NCBI RefSeq assembly: GCF_004114535.1
Contig: NZ_LBJC01000077.1
Location: 1 to 64,000, forward strand
DNA: 64,000 nucleotides
Reading direction: 5' to 3'
Origin: Bradyrhizobium nanningense
Lineage (GTDB): Bacteria; Pseudomonadota; Alphaproteobacteria; Rhizobiales; Xanthobacteraceae
Shown here: piece after piece, positions 16,999 through 25,918 of the stretch
Layout: each line of letters begins with the position of its first letter
Numbering within the stretch: the stretch's first letter is position 1
Translations under genes and position numbers: made by a program
The notes under the pieces: generated by a model
Database searches by the model: none
Told to the model about the DNA's origin: nothing
Seen by the model: only the letters and a program-made list of their open reading frames with translations

Positions 16999-18093
16999 AT
17001 GAACACGTCCAAACTGCTGGTGGCAGCAATCCTCGCGATTGCGGTCGCAGCACCGATCGCCGGCTTTGTAAGCGAAATCAAAGGTCAGCCGATGATGTCC
17101 GCTGAATCACGAAGTTTGTTTGCACAGGAATTCCCAGGTGGCCGGTTTTCCGGCCAAAGGGAGCTGGCATCCCTTGGCCACGCAAGCGAATGGCTGAACT
17201 CGCCGGCCCTGACGCCCGAAAGCCTCCGCGGCAAAGTGGTCTTGATCAATTTCTGGACTTACACCTGCATTAACTGGCGTCGTCAGCTTCCTTATGTCCG
17301 TGCCTGGCAAGAGAAGTACAAGGACCAGGGGCTGGTGGTGATTGGCGTCCACGCGCCTGAGTTTGAGTTTGAAAAGGACTCGGCAAACGTTCGCTGGGCG
17401 GCCGAAGACATGAAGATCCGCTACCCGATCGCCGTCGACGCATTCAACAACCAGGCATGGCCGGCGCTCTATTTCATCGATGCGCAAGGGCGGGTTCGCC
17501 ATCAATTCTTCGGCGAAGGCGATTACGAGCGGTCGGAGAATGTCATCCAGGGGCTGCTGCGCGAGGCCGGCGCCGCCAACGTCAGTAGCGAGCCGGCTGT
17601 GGTGGAGCCCCGCGCCCAGGAGGCTACGGCGGACTGGCCCAACCTCCGATCCCCGGAAAACTACCTGGGTTTCGCGCGCACCGAGAGCTTTGCATCGCCA
17701 GGTGGGCTCTTGCAAAACAGGCCACATATGTATGAAGCGCCCACTCACTTGAACCTAAACGAGTGGGCGTTGATCGGCGACTGGACAGCGAGGAAAGATG
17801 CCACCGAACTGAACGAGCCTGGAGGGAGCATCAATGATCGCTTCCATGCCCGCGATCTCCATCTCGTCATGGGTCCGGCCGCGCATGGATCGCCCGTGAA
17901 GTTCCGCGTCCTGATCGACGGACACGCGCCAGGCTCCGCCCATGGGGTCGACATCGACGCGCAAGCCTACGGCACGCTGACCGAACAGCGGATGTACACG
18001 CTGCTCCGGCAACCTGGCCAAATCGTCGACCGCCGTTTCGAGATCGAGTTTTTCGACGCGGGCGCGCAGGTCTATTCCTTTACGTTCGGCTGA
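16999..18093 (+). CDS. Redoxin (TlpA/DipZ-like) exported protein with CxxW in place of CxxC
   Basis: 364 residues from the ATG at 16999 (CGGAGGG upstream; a longer frame starts inside the previous gene). Signal peptide/anchor at residues 1-22. A thioredoxin-like domain (about 60-200) contains NFWTYTCINWRRQLPYVRAW: in the DipZ/TlpA-like relatives this is CINC, so the resolving cysteine is a Trp here. The C-terminal part (about 215-364) is the DipZ-type beta-rich domain (YLGFARTESFASPGG, LNEWALIGDW). Without the second Cys a normal disulfide cycle is impossible; a one-Cys peroxidase or a sensor role remains possible. Last gene of the cupin operon. Confidence 0.85.
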   Translation: MNTSKLLVAAILAIAVAAPIAGFVSEIKGQPMMSAESRSLFAQEFPGGRFSGQRELASLGHASEWLNSPALTPESLRGKVVLINFWTYTCINWRRQLPYVRAWQEKYKDQGLVVIGVHAPEFEFEKDSANVRWAAEDMKIRYPIAVDAFNNQAWPALYFIDAQGRVRHQFFGEGDYERSENVIQGLLREAGAANVSSEPAVVEPRAQEATADWPNLRSPENYLGFARTESFASPGGLLQNRPHMYEAPTHLNLNEWALIGDWTARKDATELNEPGGSINDRFHARDLHLVMGPAAHGSPVKFRVLIDGHAPGSAHGVDIDAQAYGTLTEQRMYTLLRQPGQIVDRRFEIEFFDAGAQVYSFTFG

Positions 18094-18109
18094 TTGTTCT
18101 GGCTGAAAC

Positions 18110-18139
18110 CGACGGCATCTCACAACGCATAATGGGCCG
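18110..18139 (+). promoter_or_regulatory. Regional operator-like element, copy E
   Basis: CGACGGCA followed by core TCTCACAACGCATAATGGGC. It ends 55 bp before the ATG of the truncated Tat hydrolase. GGACACAC starts 12 bases after the element, a weaker match to the downstream box of copies A-C. Confidence 0.55.
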
Positions 18140-18194
18140 TTCCCAACTTTCGGACACACTCCAAAGCATCGAAAACACCGGCAGGAGACCGACC

Positions 18195-18626
18195 ATGGAT
18201 ACCTCAAAGACCAGAGAAAGCATTGACGAACGCCGACGGTCCTTCATGAGCGGAGCGGCCATAATTGCCGCTGCCACGACGTTCGGAACCTTGTCTTCCT
18301 CAAGGTCGTCGCGGGCGGAAGCGCCGCCGCCCTCTCGCACGAACGCCTCACTTGGCCCAGTGAAGCACATTAACCCAGGCCTCCTGGATCTCGCTTATGC
18401 AGAGGCTGGTCCGACCGACGGCGCAAATGTCATTCTCCTGCATGGCTGGCCATACGACATTCACAGCTTCGTCGAGGTAACCCCGATGCTGGCGGCAGCC
18501 GGCTATCGCGTGCCGGTGCCCTATTTGCGTGGTTACGGCCCGACGCGCTTTCTTTCGAACGAGACTTTCCGCAACGGGCAACCCGCGCGTGAAGCGGACA
18601 TGCCAGAAGGACATTTTGCTCCATGA
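18195..18626 (+). pseudogene. Tat-signal alpha/beta-hydrolase, truncated after the first third
   Basis: From the ATG at 18195 (AGGAGACC upstream) the product has a Tat signal (ERRRSFMSGAAII) and the first part of an alpha/beta-hydrolase (NVILLHGWPYDIHSF, VPYLRGYGPTRFL). Homologous folds continue for about 200 more residues with the nucleophile elbow, acid and His; here the frame ends after 143 residues with an unrelated tail and overlaps the Ohr ATG by four bases. An internal deletion that fused it to the next gene's leader is the simplest explanation. The product would lack all catalytic residues. Confidence 0.8.
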
Positions 18627-19060
18627 GCGACAATTCAAAGATCGTGCACACTGCGAGGACCTACACCAGAGGCGGCCGCGAGCATGGCGTGGCGCGTAGC
18701 GCGGATGGCTACTTGGACGTCAGGCTTGCCGCACCGCATTCAGGCAACATCGGCACCAGTCCGGAGCACCTGTTCGCCGCAGCTTGGTCGGCCTGCCTGC
18801 AGCACGCAATCAAATCCGCGGCCCGAAGAACGAACGTCAATGTTCCGACCGAGATCGCTATCGATGCAGAAATGCGTTTAAATGTCTCGGAGGCCGGTGG
18901 TTACTTCCTCAGCGCTGACTTCAATGTCAGCATCCCAGGCATCGGGCGTGAGCAAGCCCAGGTGCTAGTCGACGAAGCCCACGCGACTTGTCCATACTCA
19001 AAAGCCACACGGGAGAACATAGATGTACAGATCAAACTTCGCGAACCGCCCTCTCGCTGA
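18623..19060 (+). CDS. Ohr/OsmC-family organic hydroperoxide peroxidase
   Basis: 145 residues, typical Ohr length. The peroxidatic Cys is in AAWSACLQHAIKSAA (about residue 58) and the resolving Cys in HATCPYSKATREN (about residue 120); both are present. Ohr reduces fatty-acid and other organic hydroperoxides with dihydrolipoamide-type electron donors in the cytoplasm. It is translationally coupled to the broken Tat hydrolase and so sits behind operator copy E rather than next to an OhrR regulator, which is unusual for Ohr. Confidence 0.92.
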   Translation: MSDNSKIVHTARTYTRGGREHGVARSADGYLDVRLAAPHSGNIGTSPEHLFAAAWSACLQHAIKSAARRTNVNVPTEIAIDAEMRLNVSEAGGYFLSADFNVSIPGIGREQAQVLVDEAHATCPYSKATRENIDVQIKLREPPSR

Positions 19061-19492
19061 ATTCGCTGCTGCGTTGCTATAGAGCCGGATGCCGTCTCAG
19101 TCGCCTGTTTCCAAACGGCATAGCGGGCTTCTTAGTGAACAATAGCCGCGGCCCCAGGCAGTGGTCTGCAACGGCACCAGATTATGATGTTTTGGGTACC
19201 TCGGTCGCCCATTATTCGTACACACATCAGGCGTTTTACGGGATACGCGGTCACGACCCTTGCACGGTCGTCGACCCTTCAGCCTGATGAGACCGTGACT
19301 TGCGAGCCGTCCTGTCGATGTGTTCGACGCCAGTTTTAGTAGCTGATTCAGTGGCTCGGCTCTCGCGCAAACCCTTTGCTCGCAAAGTCTAATAACGCCT
19401 AACGAGCCAACAGTCCGACTTGGGTGCAGAGTACAGGTGCAAGTCCCGACCACGATCGGTTGCAGGAAAAACCCAAAACATGGAGACCTATC
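19061..19492. other. Gene-free interval of about 430 bp with weak operator-like sequences
   Basis: No convincing gene on either strand. At 19089-19129 there is GCCGTCTCA separated by an insertion from AACGGCATAGCGGGC, reminiscent of the regional element split in two. A shortened element is annotated separately at 19389. Confidence 0.5.
19389..19408 (+). promoter_or_regulatory. Shortened regional element, copy G
   Basis: CTAATAACG joined directly to CCTAACGAGCC: both ends of the regional element are kept, but the central TCTCACAAC block is missing. It ends 84 bp before the SDR start. It may be a deletion derivative that no longer works. Confidence 0.35.
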
Positions 19493-20203
19493 ATGAGTGT
19501 AGAACGAAAAGTTGCCATCATCACCGGTGCATCGCAGGGCATCGGCGAAGCCCTCGTCAACGGATATCGCGATCGCAACTATCGCGTCGTCGCAACCTCC
19601 CGATCGATTAAGGCGTCCTCGGACACTGATGTCCTGGCGGTCGCCGGCGATATTACCGATCCGAAGACCGCTGATCGTCTCGTTACGGAAGCGCTGGAGC
19701 GCTTTGGCCGTATTGACACGTTGGTCAACAATGCGGGCGTTTTCGTCGCCAAGCCGTTCACCGACTACACCGACGAAGATTACGTCAATGTCCTTGCTAT
19801 CAATCTCAACGGGTTTTTCCACATTACCCGGCGCGCCGCCAAGGAAATGTTAAAACGGGGCTCAGGGCACGTTGTGCAGATCACGACCAGCCTCGTCGAT
19901 CACGCCAACAGTCTCGTGCCCGCGGCACTCGCCTCACTCACGAAGGGCGGCCTGAACGCTGCGACAAGGGCGCTCGCAATCGAGTACGCAAGCAAGGGAA
20001 TTCGTGTCAACGCGGTTTCGCCTGGCGTGATCAAGACGCCGATGCATGGGCCGGAGACGCATCAGTTCCTCGCAAATCTGCATCCGGTCGGCCGGATGGG
20101 TGAGATCCGCGATATCGTCGACGCCGTCTTGTATCTTGAAGGCGCAGGATTCGTGACAGGCGAGATCCTGCACGTTGACGGCGGTCAGAGCGCCGGTCAC
20201 TAA
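19493..20203 (+). CDS. Short-chain dehydrogenase/reductase with altered active site
   Basis: 236 residues from the ATG at 19493 (TGGAGACC upstream; the longer frame has no RBS). Classical SDR with TGASQGIGEA cofactor loop, NNAGV and the C-terminal RVNAVSPGVIKTPM. The catalytic Ser is in ITTSLVD, but the Y-x-x-x-K position reads A-S-L-T-K (in PAALASLTKGG), so the catalytic Tyr is Ala. A known set of SDR proteins carries this variant; redox activity is uncertain. It precedes a tautomerase-like gene by 9 bp. Confidence 0.85.
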   Translation: MSVERKVAIITGASQGIGEALVNGYRDRNYRVVATSRSIKASSDTDVLAVAGDITDPKTADRLVTEALERFGRIDTLVNNAGVFVAKPFTDYTDEDYVNVLAINLNGFFHITRRAAKEMLKRGSGHVVQITTSLVDHANSLVPAALASLTKGGLNAATRALAIEYASKGIRVNAVSPGVIKTPMHGPETHQFLANLHPVGRMGEIRDIVDAVLYLEGAGFVTGEILHVDGGQSAGH

Positions 20204-20212
20204 GTGGGCTTT

Positions 20213-20464
20213 ATGGCCCTGCCAATTGTCACTATCCAGGTCACCCGCGAGGGTATCAGCCCAATGACCACTTTCGGCACTTCGGAGCAGAAGGCGGCCC
20301 TTATCAAGGGAGCGAGCCAATTGGTTCTTCAACGTTCTCAACAAGCCGCTCGACTCGACTTTCGGGTCATCGAGGAGATTGAGTTGGATAATTGGGGCTG
20401 GGGTGGATTGCCGGTCGCCGAGCTTCGAAAGAAGCTCGCCAATTCGGCTCCTGGCAAGTCCTGA
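20213..20464 (+). CDS. 4-oxalocrotonate tautomerase-like protein with a compensated double frameshift
   Basis: 83 residues. LPIVTIQVTREG at the start and VIEEIELDNWGWGGLPV near the end identify the tautomerase superfamily, whose catalytic base is an N-terminal Pro exposed after Met removal. Here the first ATG gives MALP, so Pro is fourth; only initiation at the CTG codon (20219) would expose it. Between about 20335 and 20370 the family sequence VLNKPLDSTF is found one frame over, so a +1 and a -1 change have altered about eleven residues while restoring the frame. Function is doubtful. Confidence 0.7.
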   Translation: MALPIVTIQVTREGISPMTTFGTSEQKAALIKGASQLVLQRSQQAARLDFRVIEEIELDNWGWGGLPVAELRKKLANSAPGKS

Positions 20465-20937
20465 GGAATACGACAATACATCTCGCAAACACTATCGAAT
20501 CGAGCTCCGAGATGAACCAAGATCGTGATGAGCGGCCTCACGATCTTCACTCGTTCGTGGCTGCCGATCGCGTACTTTCCTCGCTCGTCGAAATGCGGCA
20601 GCGCGGCTCGAAGGTCAGTCAGCCTATGGCTCAAAGTGGGCCTGCGGTTCAGCGCCGACCCGTTAACGGGGGAGGCGCCCTTTTTGCGCAGTTCCAAATC
20701 AATCGCGCGAGCATGCATCCGAAGTCAAGGTACGGTCTTGTCGGCGCGTCTGTGCAATTCCCGGCGCGAAATTGGGGTGATAGTCAGCCCGCCGTGAGCC
20801 CCCACATCGGATGATCGGATCGGTACGAATCTTTAAATGTGCAAGACGCGGCCGAAGGTCATCACCGAGACAGCGGGTGTGTGCTGATCTACAATCAAAC
20901 GCGTGCTCAACATAATCGGCGTCGAGCCTCGGGTCCG
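20465..20937. other. Gene-free interval of about 470 bp
   Basis: Open frames exist but none shows a family signature or a ribosome site. A short stretch at 20531-20563 reads GLTIFTRSWLP, resembling GVTIFTHSWLP near the start of the hydrolase at 6267-7220, and may be a remnant of a second such gene. Confidence 0.4.
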
Positions 20938-22260
20938 TTACTTGCGCAACGATTTGAAGGCTGCGCGTAGCTCATTTGAAAACAGCTTCGGCTCCTCCCA
21001 GGCGGCGAAATGTCCGCCACGTTCGGCCTCGCTGAAATAGGCGAGGCTGGGGTACATAATCTCGACCCAACTTCGGGGCGCAGCAAAGAGTTCGCCTGGG
21101 AATGTCGTAAATCCCACGGGAACCGCGACCGGCGGAGGAGACTTGCCGGCCGCACGGGCTGCGGCCTGTCCGGCCTCCCAGTACCACCTTGCGGCCGAGG
21201 CTCCGGTGCCAGTCAGCCAGTACAGCGTGATGTTGTCGAGGATGTTGTCCCGGGTGAGATTGCCCGCGGGCTTACCCTCCACGAACGCTCGGGAAATCTT
21301 GTAGTAGCTGTCTGTGTCATGGTCGAGCATCCAACTTGCGAGGCCGAGGGGTGAATTCAGCAGGGAGTAGCCGATCGTCTGCGGCCGGGTTGCCTGCTCC
21401 AGGAAGTAGCCAGAGCCACTCGCCCTGAAAGTCGCGGCCGCCTTCCGTGCCGCGCGTTCCTCCTCGGATTCTGCGGGCAGCTTGTCGGACATGGCCGCCA
21501 CACCTGCGAGCAAGTTAACGTGGATGCCGAGAAGTCCCTTGGGCGCCTGGCGTCCCATTGCATCCGTTACTGCCGCTCCTACGTCGCCACCTTGGGCGAC
21601 GTAGCGCGTGTAGCCGAAGCGATCCATCAGCACCGCCCACGCACGCGCGATGCGGGCGGCGTCCCAGCCGAGTTCGGTCGGCTCACCCGAGAAGCCGTAG
21701 CCCGGCAAGGACGGCAGCACCAGGTGGAATGCATCGTCGGGAGTACCACCGTACTTTGTTGGGTCGGTCAGGGGGCCGATGGTATCGAGCAGCTCGATGA
21801 CCGAGCCGGGCCAACCGTGCGTCATGATTAGCGGCAGAGCGTTCTCATGCCGAGACTTGACGTGAATGAAATGGATCTTCACCCCGTCGACCACTGTCGT
21901 GAACTGTGGCAGCCTGTTCAGCCGTGCCTCGCACTTGCGCCAGTCGTATTCAGTCGACCAGTGGCGGGCGAGCGCCCGCAGTGTCGCCAGCTGCACACCC
22001 TGCGACCGATCCTCAACGAGCTCTTTGGTGGGCCAGCGCGTGGCCGCGAGGCGACGGCGGAGATCAGCGAGGTCTTCACCCCGGACATTGACGCGGAAGG
22101 GAAGAATTGCGTCGTTTTTGGTCGAACCAAGCGGGGACCCTCCTTGCTTCGATTGCGCGCGTGCGGCGGCGAAATGTATTGGAAGCAAGCTGAGGGCACC
22201 AGTTGCGGCTGATACTGCGAGAAAGCTGCGCCGGGTGGGCGAAGAGGAGATTGCGGTCAT
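20938..22260 (-). CDS. Tat-exported epoxide hydrolase
   Basis: 440 residues. A Tat signal (PTRRSFLAVSAATGAL) is followed by the epoxide hydrolase N-terminal domain (FRVNVRGEDLADLRRRL, TRWP) and an alpha/beta-hydrolase core with MTHGWPGSV (oxyanion), AQGGDVGAAV (Asp nucleophile), a cap-domain region with TIGYSLLNSPLGLASW, NITLYWLTG providing the Tyr, and GGHFAAWEEP carrying the His. It is a complete microsomal-type epoxide hydrolase, likely periplasmic. The pseudogene at 13390-13877 is a relative. It is transcribed alone, with the IS1182-type element inserted in the region upstream. Confidence 0.9.
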   Translation of the reverse strand: MTAISSSPTRRSFLAVSAATGALSLLPIHFAAARAQSKQGGSPLGSTKNDAILPFRVNVRGEDLADLRRRLAATRWPTKELVEDRSQGVQLATLRALARHWSTEYDWRKCEARLNRLPQFTTVVDGVKIHFIHVKSRHENALPLIMTHGWPGSVIELLDTIGPLTDPTKYGGTPDDAFHLVLPSLPGYGFSGEPTELGWDAARIARAWAVLMDRFGYTRYVAQGGDVGAAVTDAMGRQAPKGLLGIHVNLLAGVAAMSDKLPAESEEERAARKAAATFRASGSGYFLEQATRPQTIGYSLLNSPLGLASWMLDHDTDSYYKISRAFVEGKPAGNLTRDNILDNITLYWLTGTGASAARWYWEAGQAAARAAGKSPPPVAVPVGFTTFPGELFAAPRSWVEIMYPSLAYFSEAERGGHFAAWEEPKLFSNELRAAFKSLRK

Positions 22261-22480
22261 GGTCGACCTCCTTGTTTACAAGCCCGTCGTGGATCTGCTC
22301 AGACGAAAAATTGCTGAGCTGAGGAAGAGCCACACTCCGGAGGGGCCTCGAATGGTGACACAACTGAGTCCCAGGAGAAACAAGAGACAATAGGCAAGCC
22401 TCACCCAAATATAGGGGCGAGAAACTCAGAAGGGAGGGGCAGCGAAGACCTCGGCAGCCGGACCGCGAGAGTCCGGTCAG

Positions 22481-24122
22481 GGTCTTGGTTGTGTGCAAAC
22501 GGATAGGAGGGCCCGCAGTCGTCAGTCGATGTTCTCGCGTCGGATCGCCCATAACCGGTCAAAATGGGCATCGCTAGGCGGTATTGCGCTTTTGGACGCA
22601 CTTCCGGCCTTCAGGCGGCGCGGATGGCGGCAATCAGGCTCGATCTGCCGATGATGTTCATCACCCTTGTGAGGTTATAGGCGAGAACATGCAGCGCCAT
22701 CTCAGCGGCGACATTCCGTAGGCGCTTCATCAGGAAGTGGGTCGCACCCATACGGGCTTTGATCGTGCCGAAGGGATGCTCGACGGTCTCGCGCCGCGTC
22801 CGCATGGCCTCGGGATTGGAATCGAGCCGTCTCTGGACTTCCTCGACCACATGCTCATGCTCCCAGCGCGTGATGCGACACTCCTTGGACGGCGTACATT
22901 GGCTCTTGATCGCGCAGCCTTGGCATGCCGCCGTCGACCAGTAACGGCGCAGCGTCATTCCGTGCTCGATGTTGGTGAAGTGATATGGCAGCAGCTGACC
23001 GGATGGGCAGCGGTAGACGTCCTCATCAGGCAGGTAGGCAAAGTCCTGCTTGCCGAACCGGCCCTCCGCCTTGGCATTCGACGTCATGGGCTTGGGCAAA
23101 GTGACCGCAACGCCAGCCTCTTTGCAGGCTAATATTTCCTCTCCGTCGAAGTAGCCACGGTCGGCGACCGCCTCGAGTTTGTCCACTTCGAGCACTTCCT
23201 TGGCTTGCTTCGACATCCGAGCAAGCTGCCCTCGGTCGTTGCCGACGTTTATGACCTCGTGCGTAACAATCAGATGGTGTTCGGTGTCCACCGCGACCTG
23301 GACATTGTAGCCGACGACACCCGATCCGCGTCCGCTGGTGGCCATCGAACGGGCATCCGGATCGGTGAGCGATATCTGCTGATCCGGCGTGTTGCGCATC
23401 TGCGCATCAAGCACTTCCAGGCGGCTCATCTCCTGTTTCAGCCGAGCGATCTTTTCCTTGATCCTCGTCGTCTTGATGCTGATCGCTTCCGATGGCTCCT
23501 GCCGATCGGCGCTATCGAGTTGACGCAGGTATCGACCGACGCTTTCCTCAATCTGCGCCATCCGCCTCGCCATCTTGGCATGCGTGAAGTTGCGGTCGCG
23601 GTTGTTCACCGCCTTGAACTTGCTGCCGTCGATTGCGACGCTTGGGGTCTGCAACAGGCCCATTTGCCGGCATATTGCAATGAACTTCGCACAAACCTTC
23701 CGGATCGCCGCACCATTGTCCTTCCGGAAGTCGGCGATCGTCTTATGATCAGGAGCCAGGCGGCCGATCAGCCACATCACCTCGATATTTCGGCACGCCT
23801 CACGTTCCAGGCGGCGACTGGACTGCACCCGATTGAGATAACCGTAGATGTAAAGCTTCAGAAGGACCGCCGGATGATATGAGGGCCGGCCCGTCTCCTT
23901 GGCGATCACGCGCTCAAACCCCATTCCATGCAGGTCGAGCGCCTCGACAAACACATCGATCACATGGACCGCGTTGTCCTCGCCTACCCAATCCTCCAGA
24001 CATTCCGGCAAGAGCGTCAGCTGGGATCTGTCCGCGCCTTCAACGAAGCGTCCCATCCGTGTCCTCCATCAGGAAACGGAGGAATCATAGCCGACTCGTG
24101 GCTTTTCACACAGCCAGGGTCA
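22481..24122 (-). mobile_element. IS1182-family insertion sequence
   Basis: A complete transposase gene lies between imperfect terminal inverted repeats. The left end at 22481-22500 reads GGTCTTGGTTGTGTGCAAAC; the reverse complement of 24101-24122 contains CCTGGCTGTGTGAAAAG, sharing TGG-x-TGTGTG-x-AAA. No target duplication could be confirmed. It separates the epoxide hydrolase region from the furan cluster. Confidence 0.75.
22611..24056 (-). CDS. IS1182-family transposase
   Basis: 481 residues, full length for the family. N-terminal DUF772 region (RPSYHPAVLLKLYIYGYLN), catalytic DDE domain with AIDGSKFKAVNN (first Asp), AVADRGYFDGEEI (second Asp) and RRETVEHPFGTIKARMG (Glu); a cysteine-bearing insert CQGCAIKSQC lies between the last two. 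The frame is intact, so the element could be active. Confidence 0.95.
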   Translation of the reverse strand: MGRFVEGADRSQLTLLPECLEDWVGEDNAVHVIDVFVEALDLHGMGFERVIAKETGRPSYHPAVLLKLYIYGYLNRVQSSRRLEREACRNIEVMWLIGRLAPDHKTIADFRKDNGAAIRKVCAKFIAICRQMGLLQTPSVAIDGSKFKAVNNRDRNFTHAKMARRMAQIEESVGRYLRQLDSADRQEPSEAISIKTTRIKEKIARLKQEMSRLEVLDAQMRNTPDQQISLTDPDARSMATSGRGSGVVGYNVQVAVDTEHHLIVTHEVINVGNDRGQLARMSKQAKEVLEVDKLEAVADRGYFDGEEILACKEAGVAVTLPKPMTSNAKAEGRFGKQDFAYLPDEDVYRCPSGQLLPYHFTNIEHGMTLRRYWSTAACQGCAIKSQCTPSKECRITRWEHEHVVEEVQRRLDSNPEAMRTRRETVEHPFGTIKARMGATHFLMKRLRNVAAEMALHVLAYNLTRVMNIIGRSSLIAAIRAA

Positions 24123-24665
24123 CGAACCGAACTGACGGAGAGGGCGGATTTTGAATACGAAGCGAACTGTATGGCTGGCGCGCGCACTAAGGGCGAGCGG
24201 CGTCGGGATCAAAGGTGTGTTCCTGATCTTTGACGGTATCTGAAGCTCTGGGTCATTGCGAGCAGTGTCAGTGTGATTACGCACGCGGCGCGCCATCCAA
24301 TCGATAGACTCTGATAGCTAGCGGAATTGCCAGCGCTTTGCGAGACGCAATTTTTCCTGTGAATTCAAGACCAAAAAATTGCGGCGGGTATACCGTCGGC
24401 GTTTGTCCGTCAGTCTTGAAGAATTGTGCTTGCAAATCAACGACGAAGCGTCGTTCGAAATGATAGAGTGGGAGTAGTATGGGCGGCGGCTGTCGCGCAA
24501 TTTGGCGTGGTTTGGTGGGGAGGTTCTCACTTCCTCTCATGTTCGAAGCGTTGACCCCACTTAACCTCGATCGGTGCGTGAATTCCACGTGCTTCCGCGG
24601 GCAGAGTATTGTGGCGCATTATAGTGTGCAGAACGGCCAGAGCCACGAGGAGCGAAGCCTCGGAG
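24123..24665. other. Gene-free interval of about 540 bp
   Basis: Lower GC than its surroundings. Reading frames of up to about 100 codons exist on the minus strand (24277-24588) without recognisable motif or ribosome site. No repeat or RNA gene was seen. Confidence 0.5.
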
Positions 24666-25706
24666 TCACATCGGCTCAATGCCAATCTTCTTGATGATCC
24701 ACGCCCATTTCGCGGCTTCCGAGGCCATAAAGTCCTTCAGGCCTTGCGGGTCGATCAGCAGCGGCTCGGCGCCCTGTTCGACGAAAAGGGCGCGCACTTT
24801 CGGATCGTTCACGGCTTCGACCATCGCTTTATACAGCTTTTCGACGACGGCTTTCTCAGTATTCGCCGGCGCAAGCAGCGCGAGCCAGGCCGCGCTCTCG
24901 TAATTTTTAAGGCCGGCCTCGGCCGCGGTCGGCACATCCGGCAGTGCCGTCATGCGCTTGTCGTTGGCAACAGCGAGCGGACGGGCATCACCGCTTTTGA
25001 TCAGACCGAGGACATTCGGCAGGAGTTGGAAGCCGAGCGGAACCTGTCCGGCGATGAAGTCCGGCGTGTAGGCGGCGATGTTGCGGTAGGGCACATGCGT
25101 TAGTTCGGCACCGGTGAGCTGCTCGAAGTAGGCGGCTGCCAGGTGCTGCGAGGAGCCGACGCCGACCGTCCCGTAGTTCAGCTCGCGCGGATGCGCCTTG
25201 GCATAGTCGATCAGCTCGGCCAGTGATCTTGGCGGCAGTTTTGAGTTGATTACGATGACATTCGGCAGCGTCGCGAACAGGCCGATTGGGGCGAGATCCT
25301 TCAGCGGATCGTAGGGGAGATCTTTGTAGAGCGACTTGTTCGCGGCCAGCGGACCGGAGGTGCTCATCAGCAAGGTGTAACCGTCAGGCGATGCATGAGC
25401 CGCCGCGGCAGTGCCAATATTGCCGCCGGCGCCGGGGCGGTTGTCGACCACGAAGGCCTGCCCGAGCGATGTGGACATACGGTTGAGCAGGATGCGCGTG
25501 ACGACGTCGCTGGCGCTGCCGCCGGCAAAGGGCACGAGCACTTGCACCGGCCGGGCGGGATAATCCTGTGCTCGTGCAGGATGAAGTCCTGTGGCGGCGA
25601 GCACAGCGCCCGCGCCGAACGACAGCAAGGACCTGCGGTTGAGGTGAAAGCCGTTGGCGCATGGCGCCGTGCTGTCCGTGATCTTGCTGCGACCGAACGG
25701 TGTCAT
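24666..25706 (-). CDS. TctC/Bug-family tripartite tricarboxylate transporter binding protein
   Basis: 346 residues with a Tat-like signal (NRRSLLSFGAGAVLAATG, cut after ARA). The mature part begins YPARPVQVLVPFAGGSASDVVTR and contains VDNRPGAGGNIGTAAAAHA, both diagnostic of the Bug/TctC periplasmic receptors for carboxylates. No TctA/TctB membrane genes are adjacent, so it is an orphan receptor, as is common in this family. Next to the LysR gene and the furan cluster it may bind a furan or aromatic carboxylate, which is inference. Confidence 0.92.
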   Translation of the reverse strand: MTPFGRSKITDSTAPCANGFHLNRRSLLSFGAGAVLAATGLHPARAQDYPARPVQVLVPFAGGSASDVVTRILLNRMSTSLGQAFVVDNRPGAGGNIGTAAAAHASPDGYTLLMSTSGPLAANKSLYKDLPYDPLKDLAPIGLFATLPNVIVINSKLPPRSLAELIDYAKAHPRELNYGTVGVGSSQHLAAAYFEQLTGAELTHVPYRNIAAYTPDFIAGQVPLGFQLLPNVLGLIKSGDARPLAVANDKRMTALPDVPTAAEAGLKNYESAAWLALLAPANTEKAVVEKLYKAMVEAVNDPKVRALFVEQGAEPLLIDPQGLKDFMASEAAKWAWIIKKIGIEPM

Positions 25707-25918
25707 TCCGAACTGGACCTCCCGACTGTGTCTTGTTCTGCAAGACCTGGAACAGTCCGGGACAGGAGTCGTCGGGGTTGAGCGCCAGGTTCGCGAGTTT
25801 CTGCGCCTGGACCGTAGTTAGCAGGCCATTGCGGTCGTCATGCCGGCTGGTCTCAAAACTTACCAACGCGTCTCATTTTGCAGCGGGCGCGACATCTTGT
25901 CCGTGCGGAATTCTGCAT

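Noticed and set aside
19389..19440. Integron attC-like site (CTAATAACGCCTAAC)
   Set aside because: No matching complementary arm or integrase; it fits better as a shortened copy of the regional element.
20392..20814. Reading frame of 140 codons after the tautomerase
   Set aside because: It overlaps the tautomerase, has no ribosome site, composition is non-coding-like and no motif is recognisable.
24277..24588. 103-codon minus-strand frame between the IS1182 element and the TctC gene
   Set aside because: No family signature, no Shine-Dalgarno sequence, and it lies in a low-GC intergenic stretch.
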